Assembly: GCA_019313605.1 (NCBI GenBank)
Contig: JAFDAW010000061.1
Coordinates: 1-11,714, forward strand
Source: Deltaproteobacteria bacterium
GTDB taxonomy: Bacteria > Myxococcota_A > UBA9160 > SMWR01
DNA length: 11,714 nt
Direction: 5' to 3'
A program made the position numbers and the translations under genes. Position 1 is the stretch's first letter. Each line of letters begins with the position of its first letter. Positions 1-5,155 of this stretch are shown in pieces. The notes under the pieces are model-generated. The model was not told the origin of the DNA. It worked only from the letters and a program-made list of their open reading frames with translations, and did not search any database.

Positions 1-3
1 ATA

Positions 4-28
4 GAGCGCTCTTGCCCGGGGAGCGCTC
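4..28. other. Inverted repeat / hairpin at window edge
   Basis: Two copies of GAGCGCTC (4-11 and 21-28) flank a 9-nt spacer. Each copy is itself palindromic, so they are at once direct and inverted repeats. A T5 run lies at 43-47, about 15 nt after the stem, too far for a classical intrinsic terminator. It may be the end of a gene left of the window. The rest of 29-210 shows no convincing gene. Confidence 0.3.
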
Positions 29-210
29 GAGGCGTGATCCGGTTTTTCCCTAGCTGGACAATGAATTTCCCCCCGCATTCACAGGAGTGGAACCCATCCG
101 CCGACCGAGTCTGGAGCGAGACGCAAATCCCCCTTGGAGGCCCGATTTGAACGATGCCCTCGGAGTGTCGCGAGGTGCCGCACATGCTTTCATGGGGCTT
201 GCGTGCAGGT

Positions 211-216
211 TATAGT
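211..216 (+). promoter_or_regulatory. Candidate -10 hexamer for the 270-1379 gene
   Basis: TATAGT matches the sigma-70 -10 consensus at five of six positions and lies about 55 nt before the ATG at 270. No good -35 hexamer sits 16-18 nt upstream (best is CTTTCA at 187-192), so the assignment is weak. Confidence 0.28.
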
Positions 217-269
217 CAAGTTCCGGTCGAATGCGTGCTGAATTCAGATTGCGAAAGGTGGTAGCGTTG

Positions 270-1379
270 ATGGTGCTTTCAGTTCGATCCAGCAGCGGCG
301 CGTCCTTGAATTTGCTGGGGCGCCGCCGAGCGCCGCGCGGAGCGGACGCGGTGGCGTTTCGGACTCTGCCTGGTCTTGCCGCGCTCGTCGCCTTGCTGCT
401 CTTCGCCGTTCCCGCGCTAGCTGACGAGATCGAACCTGAACCTGAACCCGAGCCCGCGCCCCTCGCCGAGCCGGAACCCGAACCGGAGCCCGCGCCCCTC
501 GCCGAGCCGATCGAGGTAGTGGAGGACGAGGGGCCTCGGGAGCCCAGATGGATCCCGTCCATCGAAACCGGATTCGAAACTTTCGACTACAACGTCGATA
601 CGACGGTCACGAATTTCATCAACCCGCCCGCGTGGCAGGGGGCTCAGAAAGAGGCTGAGCGCCAGCTCATGTATCGAATTGGCGGAGAGCTGATGGGGCC
701 GGAGTTCGAAAGCCTGCCCGGGCGTCCGCGGTTGTTTGTGAAGGGCGGGGCGCAGTTCCAGATGTTTTCGAGTGACAAGATCTTCAGGGACGGAGATGCT
801 TTCGTAGACATCCAACCGGAGAGGGCCCTCACGACCTACCTTAGTAATGGCGAGGGGATTTTTGATTATCCCGACGATTTCGAGGGGCAAGGGAGTGAAA
901 TAAGCGCGCGATTTCATAACCCCTCGTGGTACGCGGGGCTGGGGGTCGCGTTCGGTGTGCCAATCGCCACCGAGTTGCTGCTCTACATCAAACCTTCGAT
1001 TCAGTACAGCGTGGAAAAGATCGACCTGCCGTCGGGTTTGACGACGGTAGACGAACCCGTTCCGAGGGTGGATCCGGTGCCTTGCGGTCCGGCCAGCGCA
1101 CCGTGTCTCCGCGAATTTTTTGCCCATAAGAGCCGCACAACAGCCACCACCACCGATCACAGCGTCGGTGCGGGGCTCGAGGTCGCGCTGGCTTTGTTCC
1201 GATCGGCTCGGCCTATCCGGGTATCGCTCTACGCAGAGGCACGCTTTCTGTGGTTGGTCAGCGATGACACGACAGAGTTCGCGGACTCCAATGGCGTAGC
1301 GGCCTACTCCGTTGTGCGAGACGATTTCAACATCAAAGGCGGCGGCGGGCTGCGATTTAGCTGGGTGGGCTTCGACTGA
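270..1379 (+). CDS. Secreted, probable outer-membrane beta-barrel protein, unknown function
   Basis: No specific family recognised. Numbering from the ATG at 270 (369 aa): hydrophobic signal core at about 36-47 ending PALA, cleavage expected after Ala51. A Glu-Pro-rich linker with two 12-residue repeats follows, then a region with alternating hydrophobic/aromatic residues, many Gly-aromatic pairs and an end RFSWVGFD, which suggests a beta-barrel. A close Cys pair (C272, C279) lies in a Pro-rich loop. Start choice: ATG 270 has AAAGGTGG (254-261) 8 nt upstream. GTG 351, with GGAG (339-342) 8 nt upstream, would give a more normal 24-residue signal peptide and 342 aa, and is a serious alternative. 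The frame is open from ATG 231, but no ribosome site is seen there. It converges with the lipoprotein gene on the minus strand. Outer-membrane location is inferred; a periplasmic beta-rich protein is possible. Confidence 0.8.
   Translation: MVLSVRSSSGASLNLLGRRRAPRGADAVAFRTLPGLAALVALLLFAVPALADEIEPEPEPEPAPLAEPEPEPEPAPLAEPIEVVEDEGPREPRWIPSIETGFETFDYNVDTTVTNFINPPAWQGAQKEAERQLMYRIGGELMGPEFESLPGRPRLFVKGGAQFQMFSSDKIFRDGDAFVDIQPERALTTYLSNGEGIFDYPDDFEGQGSEISARFHNPSWYAGLGVAFGVPIATELLLYIKPSIQYSVEKIDLPSGLTTVDEPVPRVDPVPCGPASAPCLREFFAHKSRTTATTTDHSVGAGLEVALALFRSARPIRVSLYAEARFLWLVSDDTTEFADSNGVAAYSVVRDDFNIKGGGGLRFSWVGFD
432..503 (+). repeat. Two 36-bp in-frame tandem repeats (EPEPEPEPAPLA)
   Basis: Copies at 432-467 and 468-503 each encode EPEPEPEPAPLA. 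The last 18 nt are identical in both; the first 18 differ at four places, all synonymous. A further EP follows. The repeat forms the linker between signal peptide and barrel of the surrounding gene. Confidence 0.9.
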
Positions 1380-1399
1380 GCGGGGCGGGTGCCCGGCTC
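1378..1399 (+). terminator. Possible terminator-like hairpin at the gene end
   Basis: GAGC-g-GGGC, loop GGGT, GCCC-g-GCTC: two 4-bp stems separated by one G/G mismatch. It overlaps the TGA stop (1377-1379) of the plus-strand gene and lies in the gap between two converging genes. There is no U tract on either side, so it may be only a 3' stabilising hairpin. Confidence 0.35.
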
Positions 1400-1471
1400 C
1401 ATCTTCGCGGTACACCTGATCCCACCACACGCTCGACCGGCGGCGGATGATCGCTTGATCTTCCGACGCGC

Positions 1472-2131
1472 TTACTCTTTCTCGTTTTGCTTTGCGCGCT
1501 CATCGGGACGGCTCTGCCCCGATCCCTGGATCTCGGCGATGTGCCGCGCGCGGTTCATGTCGAACGCCGGACGCTGTTCTTCGTCGAGCAGTGCCCGCAT
1601 TTCCTCGTAGATTTCGTGCGGTTGCTTGATCTGCGCCTTGAGGATTCTGAAATCCTTCTTGGCGGAATCGATGCGCTCCGTGTCGCGCGCTTTGCGGGCG
1701 GCGCTGAGGGTGAGATCGAGCTCTTGCATGCGGAGCCGCGTGCTCAGCTGTGCCTCGAGAATTTCGTCCACCCCGTGCCTCTGCTCTTCGCTGAGATCGA
1801 TGCCGTTAAAGAGCACCTCGAGCGCGTGAGTCCACCAGTCCAGTTTTCGTTGGAAGCGAAATTCCGGTCCGTCAAGCGGCGGATCCTCGCTCGGCGCTGT
1901 CTGGCGCGGCGTGCGAGCCGCGGGCTTCGGTTCGACCGTCTGTTCGGGTTCTCTCTCGGCCTCTTCTGCGCATCCACCGGCGAGCAGGGTCGTCGCAACC
2001 ACGAAGGCCGCACCGAGGGTCGCGGTGGCCGACTTCGCGCACAGACTCCGCGCGATGCCCCGCTTGCCTACGTTACCGGGTACTTCGACGGAGGGTCGGT
2101 TGGCGACGTGTGAGCCTTGGTCGGGGATCAT
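1472..2131 (-). CDS. Lipoprotein, Spy/CpxP (LTXXQ)-like helical periplasmic protein
   Basis: 219 aa. The N-terminus has a long basic region, a hydrophobic segment (about 39-50) and a lipobox LLAGGC with Cys54, fitting the general lipoprotein pattern. The residue after Cys is Ala, so outer-membrane sorting is expected. An acidic/Pro-rich linker (55-92) is followed by an almost wholly helical domain. That domain has LSEEQ at 113-117 and LLDEEQRPAFD at 181-191, the paired 'L-x-x-EQ' signatures typical of the Spy/CpxP/ZraP family of periplasmic chaperones and metal or stress sensors. The 68-residue spacing and lack of a His-rich metal site make the exact role open. The start is fixed by an ATGA overlap with the stop of the sulfatase-like gene, so translation is probably coupled. 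The charged C-terminal tail ends QNEKE. Family assignment is inference from motifs; generic coiled-coil lipoprotein is the alternative. Confidence 0.8.
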   Translation of the reverse strand: MIPDQGSHVANRPSVEVPGNVGKRGIARSLCAKSATATLGAAFVVATTLLAGGCAEEAEREPEQTVEPKPAARTPRQTAPSEDPPLDGPEFRFQRKLDWWTHALEVLFNGIDLSEEQRHGVDEILEAQLSTRLRMQELDLTLSAARKARDTERIDSAKKDFRILKAQIKQPHEIYEEMRALLDEEQRPAFDMNRARHIAEIQGSGQSRPDERAKQNEKE

Positions 2132-3558
2132 TTGACCCCGTAGCCCAGAGCGCGCAGTTGGTGGAGTTGCATTTCGTTGATCTCGACGGTGGGTGCGTCA
2201 TCACCCCAGGGTGGGGGACGGCTTGCGAGATAGGCTTCGGCCTTCCCCGTGAGGTCTTCGAGTACTTCCGGCCATTCATCTGCGACGTTTCGCTGTTCGC
2301 GCGGGTCTTCCCACTTGTCGTAGAGTTCCGAGGTCTTCGGGGCGTGTGCGCGATAGATCAGGCGCCAGCGCCCCTCGGTGTAGGAGACCATTGGCCGCGG
2401 CTTCTGCTGGTCTCTCCCCCAGCTCTGGTCGAGGTGGGCGATCGCGACCCCCTCCGCGTCGGCGTCTGACGCGCCAGCCGCCGCAGCTTCGATCTGAGGC
2501 ACGAGAGATTGTCCATCCGTGTCGGGGAGCGGCGGCACGCCCACGAGTTCCAGAGCGGTTGGCCAGAGGTCGACGTTTTCGGAGCGCGCCTCGACGACGA
2601 TCCCCGGCTCCAGGCGAAACGGAAAGCCCATGATCAGCGGGGTCGTGGTGACTTCGCCGTAGACGTTGCGAGCGTGTCCTTCTCCGTCGTGTTCGCCGAA
2701 GGCTTCGCCGTGATCCGCGCTGAATACGATCAGGGTGTTCTCGCGCAGGCCTCGTTGTTCGAGTTCGTCGAACAGATGCCCGAGCAGACTGTCCACCCAG
2801 CGGATCGAGTTGTCGTAAGAGTCCGAGTAGTTGGTGCCGAACAGCGCAGTGTCTTCCGAGTAGGCGTACTGGTGGACGTCCATCATGTGGAGGTAGAGGA
2901 ACCAACGCTCGTGCCCGTGAGCCCTCAAGAATTCGCGGGCAGAATCGATGATATCGCCGTCGCTTCCCTCGAGCGCGATGTTCGGGCTGTCGATGCGCCT
3001 CATCTTGGCGCCGCGTGGCGCGAGTGGGCTGAGGTAGATCTCGAAGCCCTGAGAAAAGCCGAAGTTGGGAGCGATCCAGCCGTTTCTCCAGACGGCCGCC
3101 GTGCGGAAACCCGCCTCCTGGAAGATCTCGGCCGGAGTCGTCGCTTGCTCCGAGAGCACGTCATAGGCGCGCAGACTGCGCGTGCGCGCCGGATAAAGCC
3201 CCGTCCAGAGGGAGGACATCGAACACTTCGTCCACGACGACTGGGAGACCTGTTGCGCGAAGCGGATGCCGGTCGCCGCGAGCGCATCGAGATTCGGGCT
3301 CGTATCGCGCTCGTAGCCGTAACAGCCGAGTCGGTCTGCCCGCAGTGTGTCGACGAGTATGAACAGCACGTTGACGTCGTCTCGATCGCGGAGGGCGAGT
3401 ACGTCTTCGATCGTGCCTGTGGGCCTCGAGTCCGGGCGCTCGGCCTCGCCGTCGAAGAAGTGTCGAATTCCCGCCGCGAGGAGCGCGATGGCGGCGATCG
3501 CCGCTACTACCTCGAGCACCGGTCGGCGCGGTTTCACTCGGTGTTCGGGTTCGCTCAT
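2128..3558 (-). CDS. Membrane-anchored sulfatase-superfamily hydrolase with Thr nucleophile
   Basis: 476 aa. A transmembrane anchor at about 14-31 places the catalytic domain in the periplasm. Alkaline phosphatase/sulfatase fold landmarks are clear: NVLFILVDTLRADRLGCYGY (metal ligand D70), the nucleophile segment SWTKCSMSSLWTG (108-120), FSADHGEAFGEH (D282, H283, H290), H295, and a C-terminal LRALGYGV end common in this subgroup. True type I sulfatases have C-x-P-S-R, whose Cys becomes formylglycine. Aligning on the following TG, the nucleophile position here is Thr110 and the Pro and Arg positions are C112 and M114, so a formylglycine sulfatase is unlikely. A phosphodiesterase or phospho-group transferase, as in Thr-using relatives (LtaS, EptA, NPP), is equally possible. 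Start ATG 3558 has only a weak upstream AGG. It is followed directly by the lipoprotein gene. Confidence 0.9.
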   Translation of the reverse strand: MSEPEHRVKPRRPVLEVVAAIAAIALLAAGIRHFFDGEAERPDSRPTGTIEDVLALRDRDDVNVLFILVDTLRADRLGCYGYERDTSPNLDALAATGIRFAQQVSQSSWTKCSMSSLWTGLYPARTRSLRAYDVLSEQATTPAEIFQEAGFRTAAVWRNGWIAPNFGFSQGFEIYLSPLAPRGAKMRRIDSPNIALEGSDGDIIDSAREFLRAHGHERWFLYLHMMDVHQYAYSEDTALFGTNYSDSYDNSIRWVDSLLGHLFDELEQRGLRENTLIVFSADHGEAFGEHDGEGHARNVYGEVTTTPLIMGFPFRLEPGIVVEARSENVDLWPTALELVGVPPLPDTDGQSLVPQIEAAAAGASDADAEGVAIAHLDQSWGRDQQKPRPMVSYTEGRWRLIYRAHAPKTSELYDKWEDPREQRNVADEWPEVLEDLTGKAEAYLASRPPPWGDDAPTVEINEMQLHQLRALGYGVK

Positions 3559-3591
3559 TCGATTGGAACCTAGGATGGTTGCGAGAAACGA

Positions 3592-3634
3592 TCAAGGGCG
3601 CACCGAGGGGAGGCTCCCCTCGGCGCGCCCTTGA
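3592..3634 (-). terminator. Strong hairpin, probable terminator of the PEP-CTERM gene
   Basis: Arms 3592-3611 and 3615-3634 form a 20-bp stem with a 3-nt loop (GGC on the plus strand). The only imperfect pair, A3602/C3624, is a G-U wobble in minus-strand RNA but an A-C mismatch in plus-strand RNA. The stem therefore pairs fully only in the direction that reads out of the PEP-CTERM gene. Its U tract is weak (GATCGTTTC follows on the minus strand). It ends 33 nt before the sulfatase start, so it may separate the two units or attenuate read-through. Confidence 0.72.
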
Positions 3635-3675
3635 AAATACCTACACGCAGTCGCTGCCGTGCGGTTGGGCTTGGG

Positions 3676-4914
3676 CTATCGCCTTCGCAGTCGATACAGG
3701 CCCGCCAGGACTACGAGTCCAGAGGCCAGCATCACCGTACTCCCGGGCTCCGGGAGGAAGAAGAAGTCCATCTGCCAGGCGCTGCCCGATGCCCACGCCA
3801 TTACGATCGGATCCTGCGGGTCGCGCGGGATCTGATAGGTGTGAACGAGGCGCGGGCGTACCATCGAGATCACGCCGCTGAGCTGGAACCCGCCGCCCGT
3901 CGAGGGTGTGCGGTTGTCGTAGCCAGTGAGTGTAAACACGGTATTGGTGGCACCATGCGGCTCCCAGGCCGAGATCATCCCCGTTGTGAACGGAGCGAGG
4001 GTGTAGAAATACGGAACCCTGCGAGAGTAGTAGCCGCCGGGATCGCCCGGTGTACCGGTGGTCGTCCTGTAGTTGCCGTAGGTCGTCATTCGGTAGATGT
4101 TGAACGGGCCACCGTATTGAACGTCGCCGAGCACCGTGTTTGCACTCAGTGCTCGAACATCCATCTGGGGTCCGTAGGCTTTCGAGATGTAGGGATAATT
4201 GGCGGTGATCTTCTGGTAGTAGGTGTGGTTGGCCCCGTAGAAGAAATGCATCGTGCCGCCGAAGCGGTTAGCGCCCGGTGTGACCATGATCGATCCGGCC
4301 CGGCTCTTATCGTAGTTTCCGCCGACGAATGAAATCGGATCGCCAGCCATGTGACTACCGAGGTCGTGAGCGAAGGTGCCACAATTGGCGTGCCCCCCAC
4401 CCACACAAGGTGTGGTGGTCGGTGACACCGGATTGCCTTGGTTGAGCGGCGGCGTGGGATTGCCCATGGTGGTGGCGAAAACCACCGTCGTGGGCCCTGA
4501 CGCGCCGCCATATTGCGAGTTGTTCGGTCGGAAGCTTCCCTTCACATTCCAGTACGAGTACCACGCTTTCGATTCCGGATAGCCCGGGAAACAGGTTCCG
4601 GGCACACACGCGCCGTAGTAGGTGTAGTCGATGATGAATTTACTAGGAGCCGTAAACCTCGGAGCGGGCGAGGTGCTGCCGACGTACGCCGCCGCGGGGC
4701 CCGCCTTGTTCGGGCCCGTTGCACGCGGGTGGAAGTCCTTGCTGATATACGGATCCGGCGACTCGGTCGTAGCCGTGCCGCCCCACCAGGTCCGCTTCAT
4801 TCGGAACAGTCCCGATGCAGCGTCTGCCTGGGTGGAGACTAATAGCAGCGGTGCAGCCACGACTGCGACTGCGATGAGCATTGAAACGAGTTTGTGACAC
4901 TTGAGATTAGCCAT
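3676..4914 (-). CDS. PEP-CTERM sorting domain protein (exosortase substrate)
   Basis: 412 aa. Signal peptide with hydrophobic core at about 9-26, cleavage probably after ADA (residue 32). The C-terminus is a textbook PEP-CTERM tripartite signal: LPEPGS at 387-392, a hydrophobic span at about 393-407, and a basic tail YRLRRR. By established knowledge such proteins are recognised by an exosortase, processed near the PEP motif and delivered to the surface, often with exopolysaccharide. The body (33-386) is rich in Gly, Thr, Tyr, Pro and Asn, looks beta-structured, has two close Cys pairs (C103/C108, C170/C178), and belongs to no family I recognise. ATG 4914 has AGGGGG 9 nt upstream. It is divergent from the TPR lipoprotein gene and followed by a strong hairpin, so it is probably transcribed alone. 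No exosortase lies in this window. Confidence 0.92.
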   Translation of the reverse strand: MANLKCHKLVSMLIAVAVVAAPLLLVSTQADAASGLFRMKRTWWGGTATTESPDPYISKDFHPRATGPNKAGPAAAYVGSTSPAPRFTAPSKFIIDYTYYGACVPGTCFPGYPESKAWYSYWNVKGSFRPNNSQYGGASGPTTVVFATTMGNPTPPLNQGNPVSPTTTPCVGGGHANCGTFAHDLGSHMAGDPISFVGGNYDKSRAGSIMVTPGANRFGGTMHFFYGANHTYYQKITANYPYISKAYGPQMDVRALSANTVLGDVQYGGPFNIYRMTTYGNYRTTTGTPGDPGGYYSRRVPYFYTLAPFTTGMISAWEPHGATNTVFTLTGYDNRTPSTGGGFQLSGVISMVRPRLVHTYQIPRDPQDPIVMAWASGSAWQMDFFFLPEPGSTVMLASGLVVLAGLYRLRRR

Positions 4915-4933
4915 CTTATGCGGCCCCCTATTT

Positions 4934-4968
4934 TCAGATCTCGATTCTCGGGATCTGAGGATCTCAGA
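4934..4968. promoter_or_regulatory. Two overlapping palindromes in the PEP-CTERM gene leader
   Basis: Palindrome A (4934-4958) has TCAGATC and GATCTGA arms, one mispair, and inner CGA/TCG pairs, loop 3 nt. Palindrome B (4954-4968) is TCTGAG-GAT-CTCAGA, perfect. They share 4954-4958, so their RNA hairpins cannot form together. They lie 20-54 nt before the PEP-CTERM ATG, downstream of the predicted promoter. They could be a repressor operator pair or an RNA switch in the leader; the sequence cannot tell which. Confidence 0.5.
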
Positions 4969-4994
4969 AACTGACCGGTTGACTAACGGGGCGG

Positions 4995-5023
4995 TTTATC
5001 AGAGGATTGCCCGCTGCAGTCAA
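4995..5023 (-). promoter_or_regulatory. Sigma-70-type promoter for the PEP-CTERM gene
   Basis: On the minus strand, TTGACT (5023-5018, five of six -35 matches) and GATAAA (5000-4995, four of six -10 matches) are separated by exactly 17 nt. Predicted transcription start is near 4988, giving a leader of about 75 nt that carries the palindromes and the AGGGGG ribosome site. Confidence 0.5.
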
Positions 5024-5083
5024 GCGCTTGCACACGCCACACTCGCAGAAAAAGTGGCGAATTGTCAAGAATTTTATCTCTTA

Positions 5084-5127
5084 GGGTATTTGCTACCCCC
5101 CCGGGGTGGCAAGATATTCACTGCCAC
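5084..5127 (+). promoter_or_regulatory. Leader with mutually exclusive stems before the TPR lipoprotein
   Basis: Four segments pair in a chain. 1: GGGTA 5084-5088. 2: TACCC(C) 5094-5099. 3: GGGGTGGCA 5103-5111. 4: TGCCAC 5122-5127. Stem 1:2 has a TTTGC loop. Stem 2:3 is GCTACCCC-CCC-GGGGTGGC with one G-U. Stem 3:4 is GTGGCA-N10-TGCCAC. Each stem uses a strand needed by the next, and the chain ends 17 nt before the ribosome site at 5145. This resembles an attenuation or translation-control leader, but no known riboswitch class is recognised. GTGGCA-N10-TGCCAC could instead be a protein operator. Confidence 0.38.
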
Positions 5128-5144
5128 GCATATAGCTAAGAAGA

Positions 5145-5151
5145 GAGGAGG
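5145..5151 (+). promoter_or_regulatory. Ribosome binding site deciding a TTG start
   Basis: GAGGAGG is a near-perfect Shine-Dalgarno sequence, 4 nt before TTG 5156. It sits where a normal lipoprotein signal begins 26 residues before its Cys, and no comparable site precedes the ATG at 4901 in the same frame. Confidence 0.75.
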
Positions 5152-5155
5152 CGAG

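Noticed and set aside
417..1430. 337-codon minus-strand open frame
   Set aside because: Antisense to the secreted protein with a signal peptide and repeat linker; its own sequence is Arg-rich with no family features.
3199..3237. Canonical formylglycine sulfatase motif using Cys112
   Set aside because: With Cys112 as the nucleophile, the Pro and Arg are missing and the distance to the conserved TG is two residues short; Thr110 gives the right spacing.
2509..3573. 354-codon plus-strand open frame
   Set aside because: Antisense to the sulfatase-like gene, whose catalytic motifs are clear; no domain or signal seen in the shadow.
3565..3593. Promoter for the sulfatase-like gene (TTGATC, 17 nt, TAGGTT on the minus strand)
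   Set aside because: Only three of six -10 matches, and the transcription start would fall within a few bases of the ATG, leaving almost no leader.
5107..5124. Sigma-54 type -24/-12 promoter (TGGCA...TGC), expected from PEP-CTERM regulation by PrsR
   Set aside because: The GG and GC dinucleotides are three bases too far apart for sigma-54, and the pattern is better explained as the GTGGCA-N10-TGCCAC inverted repeat.
5030..5150. Cyclic-di-GMP (GEMM) or other known riboswitch in the leader
   Set aside because: The conserved core and tetraloop-receptor elements of GEMM-I are not visible; only the alternating stems are supported.
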